A stretch of DNA of 64,000 nucleotides from Mesostigma viride (GCA_009746045.1 RPFO01000041.1:4716920-4780919), one strand, 5' to 3'; shown: positions 10,141 through 22,818, numbered from the stretch's first letter. Made by a program: numbers and translations. The notes: generated from the sequence alone by a model not told the origin.

Positions 10141-10918
10141 GCTGCCGCCAATACGAGGACCACGTGCGGGCAGACCACGGGGCGGCCTGACCCTCGAGGT
10201 CGAGGCGGTCTTCACGGCGCTGGCAGCACTCGTGGAAAAACTCCGCTGTCTTGGGGCCCATGGCCCCCAACTTCTCAAGGACAAAGGGGATGACCCGGTG
10301 GGGCCCCACATTGCCGTAGGAGGCAAACTTGTCGCGCTCAGCCACAGGCTGCGGCAGCAGCGCCGGCATCCACAGCCGCCCGGAGGATGTGGCGATCGGA
10401 GAGCGGCCGAGCCACGGAGACATCGATGAGCAGGTGGCAACCCTGCCCGTCGTAGTCAAGTACGGTAATGTCGGGGCGGTGGTTGGGTGAGTAGAGGGCG
10501 GCCCATGGATCCGCGTCCTCGCACTTGATGGTGGAGTGGGGAAAGACCGACCGAACCATGGCACACACCACCCGGAGGAGAGCGGTATGGAGATAGAGGA
10601 ACCAGTTCTGGTTCTGCTGGCCACCCATGCACGCGATGTAGTGCGTCCCAGTAGTACCCAGAGCAAGCCCGCAGCTGCCGCAGGACGCACCCGCCGTGAT
10701 GAGAGGTTGCGGGGCAAAGAGCTGGTGGCGGAGAGCGATGGCGTAAAGGGCCGGAACCAGCGTGAACACAGGGCTCATGGGGAGGGCGCGCAGGAATGCG
10801 GACCCCACGCTCCCCTCAAGGGAAACGGAGTGAAGCCAAGCCTTCCCCTGATCGTTCAAGCTCGCATGCAGACCCATCCAGTCGGCACAGTGTATAGTAT
10901 ACCCGCGTAGGTCTTTTG
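10141..10918 (-). pseudogene. Divergent RLE-type non-LTR element (subfamily b), C-terminal part
   Basis: The minus strand encodes the nuclease end of a second RLE subfamily. The CCHC knuckle CGSCGLALGTTGTHYIAC, then NHRPDITVLDYDGQG and HLLIDVSVARP are clearly homologous to, but distinct from, the main family. A frameshift near 10390 moves the end (GNVGPHRVIPFVLEKLGAMG, RTWSSYWRQRAAL) into another frame. The 5' side is truncated at about 10918, within the segment matching YAGILHTADW. The 3' UTR is missing; it joins LINE-2b at about 10141. Confidence 0.8.
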
Positions 10919-10966
10919 TTAGGGGCTATATATATATTTCCGCTATTTAGGGGCTATTTATATATA

Positions 10967-11468
10967 TTGACGTTTCGGTGGCGCGGCCCTTGGCTCTTAG
11001 CCACGTGGCTGGGGCCTCCCTCACGGCAGGTTACACGGCGGACCGGGCGGAGCGGGCCAAGCTCCTGGCCTACGGCGACGTCGGGCACCATCGTGTGGTG
11101 CCCTTTGTCCTGGAGGAGTTTGGGGCCATGGGGCCCCTGACCTCCGCCTTCTTCAAGGAGTGTTGCCGGCTCCGGGAGGACCGGCTGGACCTGGAGGGCC
11201 AGCGGGCCCCATGGTCGGCGCGGACCTGGACGTCATATTGGCGTCAGCGCTTGTCGGTGGCGCTGACTCGGGCCATGGCTGACATCATGCTCCGCCGTAC
11301 GCAGGCTGATTTTGCGGTGCAGCAGGGCTATTAGGTTCCTCCCGTTAGGCGTTTCCATTGGTCTTATCGTAGTATAGAGCTTTGACATGGCTCTGTATAT
11401 AGGTTTATAGCTGGGCGTTTGCTTTGGTTTGAGTGATTTCACTCTGCTGTAAGTAATTATATTTTTAA
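10967..11468 (+). mobile_element. RLE-type element copy B (5'-truncated)
   Basis: Begins in the codons for IDVSVARPL just after TATATATA at 10961-10967. It runs through the C-terminal coding end (stop at 11332-11334) and the conserved 3' UTR to TTTTTAA. It is nearly identical to copies C, F and G. The 5' flank is CTATTTATATATA and the 3' flank is ATATATTTCCG, again TA-rich. Confidence 0.85.
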
Positions 11469-11481
11469 TATATATTTCCGG

Positions 11482-12897
11482 CTCAGGTCCGGCTGGCCGC
11501 CGAGGGCCACGACGAACGCATCCAGTCGGCCTTGGCGCAGCTGGTCCCGGGCCCCGACCTCCCGCCACATGCTATTCGCATTGCCTCCCTGCCTGCACGG
11601 ATGGGTGGCTGCGGTCTGACTCGTGCCGCCCGGCTGGCCCCAGCAGCATTTTTGGGCTCCGTCGCTCAGTCGTGGGCGGAAAGCTGCCGGCTCCTGCCCC
11701 TTTTGGCTACGGCAGCGCCTGACCTCCTGGACCCCAGCAGCCCTTTGCCCTTCGTCACCGCCATCCAGGAGGCCTATGCTGAGATCCAGCAGGCCTGTTC
11801 TCCCGTCCGTGCCGCTCAGGCGGTACAGCGCCACCTCCCTCGCGGCACTCCCTCGGTCGCCTCCGTTCAATCTCCCGCCGCATTCCCTGCTCGCGTCATC
11901 GATAATAAACACCAGAAAACCTACGCGGGTATTCTGCACACGGCTGATTGGATTGCTCTTTTCGCGGACCTCAACGCCCAGGGACGTGCGTGGCTGTTCT
12001 CGCTTTCCTTGCGGAGTGTGGGCTCGGCGTACCTTCGTGCTCTTCCCATGGCCCCCCATTCGCCTTGGCTCCCAGCCACTACTCGGTGGCGCTCCGGCAC
12101 CAGCTATTTGCCCCGCAGCCTCTTGTTCCGGCCGGGCGGCCTTGTGGTAGCTGTGGGCAGCCGCTGGATCCCACGGGGACTCACTACCTTGCCTGCATGG
12201 GGGGCCAACAGAATCAGAATTGGTATTTGTATTTGCACACTGTCCTCCTGACGGTGGTGCTCGCCATGATTCGGTCGGTCTTCCCCCACGCGAACATCCG
12301 GTCCGAGGATGCGGATGGCGCTGCCTTCTATTCCCCCAACCACCGGCCTGACATCGTGGTGCTGGACTTTGAGGGGGGTGGCCGGCATCTGCTTATTGAC
12401 GTTTCGGTGGCGCGGCCCTTGGCTCTTAGCCACGTGGCTGGGGCCTCCCTCACGGCAGGTTACACGGCGGACCGGGCGGAGCGGGCCAAGCTCCTGGCCT
12501 ACGGCGACGTCGGGCACCATCGTGTGGTGCCCTTTGTCCTGGAGGAGTTTGGGGCCATGGGGCCCCTGACCTCCGCCTTCTTCAAGGAGTGTTGCCGGCT
12601 CCGGGAGGACCGGCTGGACCTGGAGGGCCAGCGGGCCCCATGGTCGGCGCGGACCTGGACGTCATATTGGCGTCAGCGCTTGTCGGTGGCGCTGACTCGG
12701 GCCATGGCTGACATCATGCTCCGCCGTACGCGGGCTGATTTTGCGGTGCAGCAGGGCTATTAGGTTCCTCCCGTTAGGCGTTTCCATTGGTCTTATCGTA
12801 GTATAGAGCTTTGACATGGCTCTGTATATAGGTTTATAGCTGGGCGTTTGCTTTGGTTTGAGTGATTTCACTCTGTTGTAAGTAATTATATTTTTAA
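11482..12897 (+). mobile_element. RLE-type element copy C (5'-truncated, frameshifted)
   Basis: Starts in the RT/nuclease linker (QVRLAAEGHDERIQ) immediately after copy B's flank. It covers the linker, CCHC knuckle, PD-type nuclease and C-terminus (stop at 12761-12763). A one-base loss in the C run near 12050 shifts the frame at PMAPP. A three-base insertion near 11902 adds one residue (IDNKH versus IDKH). The 3' UTR ends TTTTTAA at 12897. Copies B and C are head to tail with only about 13 bp between them. Confidence 0.85.
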
Positions 12898-12908
12898 TGT
12901 ATATATTA

Positions 12909-13100
12909 TAAAAATATAATTTATACTTACAGCAGAGTGAAATCACTCAAACCAAAGCAAACGCCCAGCTATAAACCTATATACAGAGCCATGTCAAAGC
13001 TCGATACTACGATAAGACCAATGGAAACTCCTAACGGGAGGAACCTTATAGCCCTGCTGCACCGCACTATCAGCCCGCGTACGGCGGAGCATGATGTCAG
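12909..13100 (-). mobile_element. RLE-type element copy D (3' UTR and last codons only)
   Basis: Inverted relative to copy C. It contains the 3' UTR and the last codons up to the start-side cut in ATGATGTCAG, directly followed by CTATATATATATT. About 190 bp of the element remain. Confidence 0.8.
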
Positions 13101-13149
13101 CTATATATATATTCATTGAGAATGATAGCCATAGATAGCTATATATATA

Positions 13150-15222
13150 TTAAAAATATAATTACTTACAGCAGAGTGAAATCACTCAAACCAAAGCAAA
13201 CGCCCAGCTATAAACCTATATACAGAGCCATGTCAAAGCTCTATACTACGAAGTACGATAAGACCAATGGAAACGCCTAACGGGAGGAACCTAATAGCCC
13301 TGCTGCACCGCAAAATCAGCCCGCGTACGGCGGAGCATGATGTCCGCCATGGCCCGAGTCAGCGCCACCGACAAGCGCTGACGCCAATATGACGTCCAGG
13401 TCCGCGCCGACCATGGGGCCCGCTGGCCCTCCAGGTCCAGCCGGTCCTCCCGGAGCCGGCAACACTCCTTGAAGAAGGCGGAGGTCAGGGGCCCCATGGC
13501 CCCAAACTCCTCCAGGACAAAGGGCACCACACGATGGTGCCCGACGTCGCCGTAGGCCAGGAGCTTGGCCCGCTCCGCCCGGTCCGCCGTGTAACCTGCC
13601 GTGAGGGAGGCCCCAGCCACGTGGCTAAGAGCCAAGGGCCGCGCCACCGAAACGTCAATAAGCAGATGCCGGCCACCCCCCTCAAAGTCCAGCACCACGA
13701 TGTCAGGCCGGTGGTTGGGGGAATAGAAGGCAGCGCCATCCGCATCCTCGGACCGGATGTTCGCGTGGGGGAAAACCGACCGAATCATGGCGAGCACCAC
13801 CGTCAGGAGGACAGTGTGCAAATACAAATACCAATTCTGATTCTGTTGGCCCCCCATGCAGGCAAGGTAGTGAGTCCCCGTGGGATCCAGCGGCTGCCCA
13901 CAGCTACCACAAGGCCGCCCGGCCGGAACAAGAGGCTGCGGGGCAAATAGCTGGTGCCGGAGCGCCACCGAGTAGTGGCTGGGAGCCAAGGCGAATGGGG
14001 GGGCCATGGGAAGAGCACGAAGGTACGCCGAGCCCACACTCCGCAAGGAAAGCGAGAACAGCCACGCACGTCCCTGGGCGTTGAGGTCCGCGAAAAGAGC
14101 AATCCAATCAGCCGTGTGCAGAATACCCGCGTAGGTTTTCTGGTGTTTATCGATGACGCGAGCAGGGAATGCGGCGGGAGATTGAACGGAGGCGACCGAG
14201 GGAGTGCCGCGAGGGAGGTGGCGCTGTACCGCCTGAGCGGCACGGACGGGAGAACAGGCCTGCTGGATCTCAGCATAGGCCTCCTGGATGGCGGTGACGA
14301 AGGGCAAAGGGCTGCTGGGGTCCAGGAGGTCAGGCGCTGCCGTTGCCAAAAGGGGCAGGAGCCGGCAGCTTTCCGCCCACGACTGAGCGACGGAGCCCAA
14401 AAAGGCTGCTGGGGCCAGCCGGGCGGCACGAGTCAGACCGCAGCCACCCATCCGTGCAGGCAGGGAGGCAATGCGAATAGCATGTGGCGGGAGGTCGGGG
14501 CCCGGGACCAGCTGCGCCAAGGCCGACTGGATGCGTTCGTCGTGGCCCTCGGCGGCCAGCCGGACCTGAGACGGAAGAGCGCCCCGGAGCCAGTGAACGA
14601 CGCGAGGGTGAGCGCAAAACCACAGAAGCAGACCCTTGGTCTGCGAATCATGAAGGCGCGCAATCAAGGGCAGTACCTCAGTGCGTGCCTCGAGGGCGGC
14701 CCGCAGAGCATCGATGACAAACGCGGGGTCGCCAACCGGAACGCCGAGGACATCCAACCCATGGAGGCGCTCGTCCCGGCCCAAGAGCTGGGGCGGAAAG
14801 CCGGAGCAATCACCTTGGGGCGAGTACACCGCGCACTTGGCAAGGGTCAACTGGAGGTTGATGTCGGCCACCGCGGTCTGCAGTGCCAGCAGAGCCGCGG
14901 TGGTGTCCGGCACAGGGCCCAGCAGGTAGATATCATCCAAGTAGGCCTGAATAGCGACCGCCGGGTGGGCAGCATGGACCGCTTGGAGGCAACCCTGGAG
15001 GGGGGCGGCAAAGTACAGGGGTCCCAGGGGGTCCCCTTGCTGGGTGCCCGACCGCGACAGCAGGCCGCCGCGAGTGCCGTCCTCCATGATGTGAACCAGT
15101 TGGCCGGGCTGGCCGTAGCACACGGCTGTCCAAGCGTACAAGTCCTCGAAGGACTCCATGACGGCCGCAAACATGCTGGCGCGGGACAGACTGTTGAACG
15201 CGTTGTGGCAGTCGACCTTGAC
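13150..15222 (-). mobile_element. RLE-type element copy E (5'-truncated at the RT palm)
   Basis: Minus strand. From VKVDCHNAF (RT motif A) to the stop at 13291, the frame is intact and almost identical to copy G. It includes GTQQGDPLGP, YLDDIYLLG, the CCHC knuckle and the PD nuclease. It is cut at GACCTTGAC (15222), and the 3' UTR ends at 13150. An apparent ORF of 746 codons reaching 15531 is a chimera: its N-terminal third is antisense to copy F. Confidence 0.9.
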
Positions 15223-15223
15223 T

Positions 15224-15922
15224 ATATATATCCTCATTTGTATTTGCACACTGTCCTCCTGACGGTGGTGCTCGCCATGATTCGGTCGGTTTTCCCCCAC
15301 GCGAACATCCGGTCCGAGGATGCGGATGGCGCTGCCTTCTATTCCCCCAACCACCGGCCTGACATCGTGGTGCTGGACTTTGAGGGGGGTGGCCGGCATC
15401 TGCTTATTGACGTTTCGGTGGCGCGGCCCTTGGCTCTTAGCCACGTGGCTGGGGCCTCCCTCACGGCAGGTTACACGGCGGACCGGGCGGAGCGGGCCAA
15501 GCTCCTGGCCTACGGCGACGTCGGGCACCATCGTGTGGTGCCCTTTGTCCTGGAGGAGTTTGGGGCCATGGGGCCCCTGACCTCCGCCTTCTTCAAGGAG
15601 TGTTGCCGGCTCCGGGAGGACCGGCTGGACCTGGAGGGCCAGCGGGCCCCATGGTCGGCGCGGACCTGGACGTCATATTGGCGTCAGCGCTTGTCGGTGG
15701 CGCTGACTCGGGCCATGGCTGACATCATGCTCCGCCGTACGCGGGCTGATTTTGCGGTGCAGCAGGGCTATTAGGTTCCTCCCGTTAGGCGTTTCCATTG
15801 GTCTTATCGTAGTATAGAGCTTTGACATGGCTCTGTATATAGGTTTATAGCTGGGCGTTTGCTTTGGTTTGAGTGATTTCACTCTGCTGTAAGTAATTAT
15901 ATTTTAAAAATATATATCCTCA
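15224..15922 (+). mobile_element. RLE-type element copy F with 13-bp target duplication
   Basis: The 13-mer ATATATATCCTCA occurs at 15224-15236 and 15910-15922. The 673 bp between are a 5'-truncated RLE copy starting in YLYLHTVLLTVV and ending with the family 3' UTR; the coding stop is at 15772-15774. It inserted right at the 5' junction of copy E. Confidence 0.92.
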
Positions 15923-17207
15923 GATCCTTGATATATCCTCATAGGTGTACCCAGGGCCCTCCAACGAGCTGGTGGTGCTTGCCTGAAGTTATGCATGGAT
16001 AGTGATTACATTGCCCCGGCAGTTCCTTTCTTGCTTCAAGTCTTGCGCTTTGAGTGTGATGCAAGGTATCTCATTCCTGTAGCATATGCCCCTTACGTAA
16101 CTTATCGATTCAATCCATAATAACAACAAATCAATAAATATGCTTCCATAGTAGACCGGTTGATCAGCAAGTTCGCCTACATCCTGATATAAGGGCTAAT
16201 GCTCCGCAGTCGGCGGTTCCCTGGCAGTAGGATGGTGAGGCTTTGTAATTGATTTCTAAATGATTAATTGCATGCGCGTGTAATTACATGTCAATATTGG
16301 AACTTCTATGAATAGAATCACAAGTTGGAATAGTATCACAAGCAGGCATAAAGTTGTCTCACTTCATAGAATCACAAGCTGGAAGGCACACCAATATGTT
16401 ATGTCCAAGCCTGTTTATTTGGGGTTCGTTAGTGGACATATTGGCCGTAACAATATACTGTCGTCAGATTTGTGTAGCTAGTTACGCACCCTTTTTCCAA
16501 GGGGTTGACCTACGTTGCTTTTAATAGCACATTATCAAGGAGACAACCATTATGTGAGGGAAGGAGCACATTATGTGTAGGTCAGGGCTCGGCGCTGTGG
16601 TGTAGCGCCGGCTAGCTAGGCCGAGCCACGTGGTGGGGTGAGCCTTAGTCTAGGGCATTTTCCTTGTACGCCCATTCGTAGCTAGTCCGGAGGCTTTCAG
16701 GTTTACAGCACATTCCAGTGTTTTGTCATTCGTGGCTAGTCGGGAGAGTGGGTTTCAACCCACTGCTATTCCGAAACAGTCCACGATCGTGAGTATCATT
16801 GTTGGGCCGGTTGTGGGTCGATCATCTATGCATCATGCATGCACACGTTGTGCATCGTCTTCCAACGGTGCACGACGGCGGGCATATAGGTGTCGGTGTT
16901 TTATTTACCTATCCTCTCTCGGTTAATTGCAATGGCATAAAGTGACTCACGTCTACTTTCCGAGGGGGCAACGCCCGCGGACTAGGATTTAACATGGATT
17001 CTGGTTCTGGTCGATAAATTAAACTTATCTACATGTCAATATCCGAATGCAGAACGGCGTGATATTTGTACGAGTATTCTGTTCCATGGATACGAGTTCT
17101 GGTTTATAGTACGGCCGACCACCGTCCACGACATTCAGTCGTGGATCAGGTGTAGGTCTTTCGCAGCCGGCAGTCCGCCGGATGTAAAACAATATACTGT
17201 GTCCAAT
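15923..17207. other. Unassigned spacer
   Basis: AT-rich host-like sequence. The word AGAATCACAAG recurs near 16315-16385. No supported gene, RNA or element. Confidence 0.4.
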
Positions 17208-17255
17208 GCTCCGTGACTCCCCAACGGGAGCACGAGTTTAATTAATTAATTAATA
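17208..17255 (+). repeat. Stem-loop plus (TTAA)n tail
   Basis: Stem CTCCC-CAAC-GGGAG followed after a few bases by a (TTAA)n run. The same design occurs at 46710, 58737 and 60624, with compensating stem changes in two of them. Likely the 3' end of a retroelement. Confidence 0.65.
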
Positions 17256-19763
17256 GTGCACAAACAATAACTGCTACGTCAAAGCTAGCTCTACCATCTG
17301 GTCTATAGACGACTACTCTTGTCCTTACATTAAGTTCCACTCTTGTCTCACTTCATTAACCCCTAAATGGGCAGAAATACTGCCGATGCATCGGCTGTAA
17401 CTTCGCAATTTTGCAAACCAGATGCCATCCAACCCACCCATATCCAATGGCTGTCCTTGGGGGCCAAGCATGTCCATGAGTTGCCCTTCGGGTTGGTATA
17501 TCACAACCTTACATATATGCAGGGTAGGCCATGTATAACTGCCGTCAAATTCAGGGGGGTCAAGACGAGCGTTTTCATTTTTGGTAGAATGTGCATTTTG
17601 AATTATGTTATAAGAGCTAGGCACCTACCACTTCAGGGATGATAAACAATTAGTTGCTGAACAGTTTGAGCCATTGGGGTCATCATTTGGGTGGGTATAC
17701 CAGCAGTTACACCCAGTACAGCCCATAGGGGTACCGTTGGTAAAAAGCAACCAAGGGGGTAGGGGTGGGCATACTACCTACTAATACCTACTAATATGGC
17801 CCCCAACCATGCCACACAATACATTTCCCTTCCACAATGATGGGGAAACATAACTGCATCATCACACTGCCCTTACATGGCACCTATGTGCAGTTGCCAC
17901 CTTGTCCATGCACGTAGGTAACGTGGTACGGATACCCTACGCAAGGCATGCATTCTAGGAGGCAGCCATGCATTCTAGGAGGCAGCCACCAACAAACTAG
18001 TGATTTTAAGCCTATTTCAGCTTGCCCTAGCAAGGATAAACTAGGCCTAAGCTGCTATAGCTTGCCAGGTGATGGCCAGCACACCTGGTGGCACATGCTG
18101 ACAATGGGAAGCTTCTACTCACCGGTTACATGCTTGATGATGTCACAGAGACCAGCCAACTGCCTCACACTCATGCAATATGTGTGTGGGAAATGTATAA
18201 CAAACATATATGGAGGTATTCAAACCCATACAGCCTCTAAAACTTATCACCATCACACTATGGCAGGTCAACTGACTGAGGGAAGCATCTAAGAATGGTG
18301 TTTTAGGAAGGGGCCAGGCCATGGTCAAGAAAGAGCATGAATAATGAAGAAAGAATGTGCTACACAAGCTAGAACGTATATATAAACGTCAAACATCGAC
18401 AAGAAAACGATAACTCAGCTTTACCTGGCATGGCTGGTATTACCTTGGCCCAGGCGGTGGCCGCAAAATGGCGCATTGCGGCACACCAAAGTTGTGCAGC
18501 ATGGTCGCTAGATTCGACGATTTCTGGCCACCCTTGCACGTTCACGACTACTATGTATCATAAAAAGTACAAAGAAACCAATATATCCTTTAAAATACGC
18601 CGGAAAGGTATTGCTGTCAACGTTTCTATCGTCCGGCCTGATCGCAGTTTTTTCCAGCAAGAACGCTGCCGACACCTATCAAATGGCATTCCCGCGAACC
18701 AAAAATTGGCCTGTATCATCTTTAGGAAGTATAAAATCAATTTCCTGAGTTTGGTCAGAAAATTCGAACAAAAACGTAAATGCCATGCGTGGGCGCAAGC
18801 CGCCATGGCCAGGTCGTCGTTTTCCGGAATGCACGACGTGCGTGAAAAAGTACCCTGACCCCTTGTACTTTGACCGGCCAGAACACCTCTGTAACTTTGT
18901 CAGAAGAATGCAAACCCTAGTACAATGCTGTGAGGAAAATTATAAACTTTTGATCTTCTCAGCTAAACTTTTCCTAATTCTCAATAGTTTTCGCGGCAGG
19001 TTGGTCCCCCGGGAAGGGGCCGACGTGTCAGCTGTAACTCAGTTTTAGGCGGAAAATCGGCAGCCAGACCATTTAGGGGTTAAGTTCCAGAACGCCATGC
19101 CTCCAAGATTAGTTGTCTCACCTAATAATAACTGAATGGAGGCCGTAATCCATGTCACTCAAATGGCAGATGCCAAATGTCGTCGAATTAACGCCTCCGT
19201 GCCTACGTACTCATCATCGTGTACATGCCAACATAGTTGTTACGTCCTAAACCTCTACGGCCACCTCTACCTCTACCCGGCCTAATGCTACCTAAACTAG
19301 TAAGGCCGCCTCTAGTTAAGGGGAGGTGGCACCCCAAAACCCAAAAAAACTGACATATGCTAATATCACTTGAAATTCATTTGCACAATGCTGAATTATG
19401 ATTGGGGGCACTAAATAACATCTCTAGTGAGTTGTCCATGCACTTGTTGGGGGTACTACCCCCATATATACGCCAATAACGCGCTATAAATAGCAAAAGA
19501 CGCTAATTAGGGCTGAGTATGCCCCAGCCAATGCACTTATTTGTTGGCTACCAAAAATCAAGGTCATATAGTTCCCTGAGTTTGTAGCTTGCTGAGCTAT
19601 TTACATCATGGAAATGGCAAAACCTTGAACAGTTATTAATTTTCCCGCAAAACAGGTCATTTTTTACCGGACATTGGGAGTAAACCTATCATAAACACTT
19701 CCGATAAGGCCACAAAATCAACAAAAATTCCGGCTAACAGGGGGACAGCAGTGTTCCAAGTCC
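17256..19763. other. Spacer with unassigned open segments
   Basis: A minus-strand frame at 17325-17624 (FDGSYTWPTLHIC, GQLMDMLGPQGQPLDMGG) looks more protein-like than its neighbours but matches no family I know. A short tandem duplication of TGCATTCTAGGAGGCAGCCA lies near 17948-17988. From 18400 the sequence is AT-rich with no supported gene. Confidence 0.3.
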
Positions 19764-20150
19764 CAGGTCATTCCGACAAGTCTAGCTCAAGTTATTGCGT
19801 CAGACGTGTTTTCAAAAAAATGCCCGCTAAAACAGAAAATGTCACTATATCAGCCCTTGTAAGCATCCTGCACAAGGCAGGCAGGGCAAAACCAATCCCC
19901 CTTGGGCTCCTTAGTCAACGGGGGGTCAGCGCAGCACCCATGCAGTCCTCCCTTGCACCCGAATGTGCTGCACAGCAGGAAAGGGACACCGTCAATTTCA
20001 TCCGGGGAAGCACATGCAAGGCAAGGAATATTATCAACATCATTCTCATCATCACTACTACCTTCCCCATCGTCCCCCTGCCCCTCCCTTTGCATCACGT
20101 CGTGGCAGCCACCCTTAACACAGGTCATTCCGACAAGTCTTGCTCAAGTA
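19764..20150. repeat. Direct repeats bracketing the PHD-finger ORF
   Basis: CAGGTCATTCCGACAAGTCT followed by GCTCAAGT after one variable base occurs at 19764 and again at 20121. The PHD coding segment sits between. A related GCTAAAAC word follows each repeat. Confidence 0.65.
19850..20128 (-). CDS. PHD-finger protein fragment or exon
   Basis: The minus-strand ORF of 92 residues holds a complete C4HC3 PHD zinc finger. CLAC supplies the first cysteine pair, LLCSTFGC the second, GLHGCC the His and Cys, and WFCPAC the last pair; all eight zinc ligands are present. PHD fingers bind histone H3 tails and act in nuclear chromatin proteins. An acidic run (DDGEGSSDDENDVD) precedes the finger. The first codons overlap a direct repeat and a TTAAG/G junction near 20115 could be a splice acceptor, so this may be the last exon of a longer gene. 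No other exon was recognised nearby. PHD modules are also carried by some transposons. Confidence 0.6.
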   Translation of the reverse strand: MTCVKGGCHDVMQREGQGDDGEGSSDDENDVDNIPCLACASPDEIDGVPFLLCSTFGCKGGLHGCCADPPLTKEPKGDWFCPACLVQDAYKG

Positions 20151-20199
20151 ATAAGGTTATGCGTGCTAAAACCTGAACATAAGCTTAAGGGGGGGTTCT

Positions 20200-22336
20200 T
20201 TGTATATGGCCACTTAGGCATGCTGTTTTCCATCCAAAAAGCCAGACAGCATGCCCCACTCGATCACAAAACATAAGCAAACGGCTAGGCACCACATCTT
20301 CCCTCACCTGCCCTCGGCATGGCCAACCTTGCCAGCGCAAGCATAGCAACACGATCGCTAGGCATACATGCCAAGAGAGCATACACTATACTCTACCCAA
20401 GGTTACCTTGTAAACTTCATGCCAAGAACTCAGCAAATCTATGATCAAAAGCACATATAATTAACTCTAGCACACTGATGACGACACATGCTCAAGGTTG
20501 GGGGTCACTGTGGCACGCACTGATGGGTTTCCTAGACGACCACTCACTACCTGACAAGGCGCTAAGGACCACTCAGAAAGCAAGTAAACACAATCACACT
20601 TTACATGCCATCAACATGGATCAAATCCATGCTGAATATGATGTGAAGTACAAAGGGGTGGCCACGCACCTCATACTCCTTCACCGTCCCTCGAGCATGG
20701 CCAGACTTATAAGTACGTGAATAGCAATAATGATTATGGCACTAACATGCATTACCAGCATTTTCTATGTTTCTCCCAGGTTAGATTGTAAGGGTTATGC
20801 CAACCAAGCTTACCAACACAGCAACAACTCCTTAACTGAACTACCCGACATGGGCAACAAACTGGAACTATGGAGGGCAAGGAACCAAGGAGATCATGGC
20901 ATACAAAGCTTGTATGCAGTCAACCATGTCAACCATGGTTGGCTCAGTAACATTGCTGTCTTGTCACATCATCATAACAAGGAAAGCTAAAATAAACCAA
21001 TGATGGCAGCTATCTACATGCAGTCACACAAATGCAATATCTCCAACATGATCGTCGATTTAAAAAATTCCTTCCCTGCACGATAAAATGCAAAGAAACC
21101 AGTGGCGGCCGTTCAGCTTCTGACCGCTGTGATGCCGCTGCGAGGAAAGGGTGCGTCACTATCACACAACAAGAAGCGTCCATACGCACAACATCCTTGC
21201 CAGAACACGTGCTATGAAATCCCTTACGCCTTCCCTAGGATCTATCGGCTGAGACTGAAGCGGATTTGATCAAGACATCAACGAAAACAAGCTAAAGCTG
21301 ACAGGTATTCGTCAACACGACAGCAAGCAACGGAGAGTTAACTGGCGGAAACTGACCAAAACGAACGCAAAAAACTTCGAACGATGAGCTCTTCGAAGAA
21401 AGAACTGATAGTAGATAACAGTCGCCACAAATTTATACCTTGACCTCGTAGATCCCTCGCCCAGGCGCGCAACAACGGCCGTTCTTCCAAGGAAGGTTCC
21501 GACATGCACTGCGCAGGCCTGAAAAAATACTTACCGAGAATGGCCGAAAATGTAGCAAAAAGCACCCGTTCGGTTTAGAACTCGATGCTACCGATATGAA
21601 TGCATCCTTCACGGACAAGAAGACCCCCAAAACTGAGAATTTACTGCCGCAATCACGAATTCTATTTTATTCCGCGCGACCAAAAAATGCAGATTACCCC
21701 CCATGCCGATGGCAGTAAAAGAAAGCAGCGATATTGTAAACCAGCCACTTGCCGCCACAAACCAACATTATTAAATCATCCTCTTCAACATCCAAGCATT
21801 TTTTTTGCATTTCTCTAGCCCTACATTGCTAGTTTCGCCTAAACGCAGTCGCCATGGCCACTTCCGCAAGTGGTGCGCGCACGGAGCACCCACTTTTCAC
21901 GGTACGGCCGGTGCCGCGAATTTTTTCGCGCGGAAAATATTCGGCGCGCCACGTCCCCTTAAACCCCTAGCGAAAGACGAACGAGACGATCCAGATCTCA
22001 ATGCATTTACGTATGTGCTACTATAATACGCCATAAGCCATTTACACAAACCCGTTTACTCCAGGAATAGAGGAAGGAAACACAACTACACTGCCATGAC
22101 CCAAGCTAATATGTGTTAATTCATTTTGTTAATTCATTGTTAACACACGCCGAGTGCCAACACGAGGGGTAGAACGTGCATAAATGATCACCAACGGTCC
22201 AGCATGCTCGGGCCGACCTGGCCCTCGCATACAAATGCACAGATGCACGCTGGTCCACTACATTCTACCCGAAGGATAAGGACCACTAATAAAGTACGCG
22301 GCGCGACGCCCAAAAGCATCCAATGCACCACAGTAC
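20200..22336. other. Unassigned spacer
   Basis: AT-rich sequence with many short chance frames. No domain, RNA gene or element end is recognisable. Part of the Gypsy-1 3' LTR may extend into its upper end. Confidence 0.35.
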
Positions 22337-22448
22337 TGTTACGAGGACAACAGTGTCCCAGTACAAACTACACGTAAGCCTAGGAACGACCAAGGCAAAA
22401 GACCTAATTTACGTCCGTAACTACAACGAATTGTTACGCGACGTAACA

Positions 22449-22462
22449 CCTCCCCCCCCCAC
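22449..22462 (-). other. Gypsy-1 polypurine tract
   Basis: On the minus strand this is a G-rich purine run ending GGAGG directly before TGTTACG. It is the plus-strand primer site of reverse transcription. Gypsy-2 has the same arrangement at 29242. Confidence 0.7.
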
Positions 22463-22818
22463 AAAGGTAGGGAGCCCTCTCCCTATGCACAGGGAGGAAA
22501 CCAAGGGGTAGTAAGAACCTAACGCACCCAGCACACACCAACACAATCGACAGGCCATCCGGCAAGATACAAAGCACCAACAAGTTAACTCGGTTCCACC
22601 CCGAGTGGTGTAGGGTTAACCAGCACCAAGCCTGGTGGGAGGATCCCCTAACTGCCTGGCACAGAGGCCTTGCCGGGAGGGACGGCACTGGGCAGGACAC
22701 ACAGAGTAAACAAAGTCAGCACCAAGGACCAAGAACGACCAATCAACTGGCCAGAATATGTGGGCGACTCTATATACCGGAGGGACAACACCCTCAGGTC
22801 GGGCCTAAGGCCCTCTAT

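Noticed and set aside
13291-15531. 746-codon minus-strand ORF
   Set aside because: Only the part below 15222 is genuine RLE coding; the N-terminal third is antisense copy F.
13954-15774. 606-codon plus-strand open frame, and its like at 39215-40759
   Set aside because: They are antisense shadows of the GC-rich RLE gene (copies E and G); the first joins antisense E to sense F by chance.
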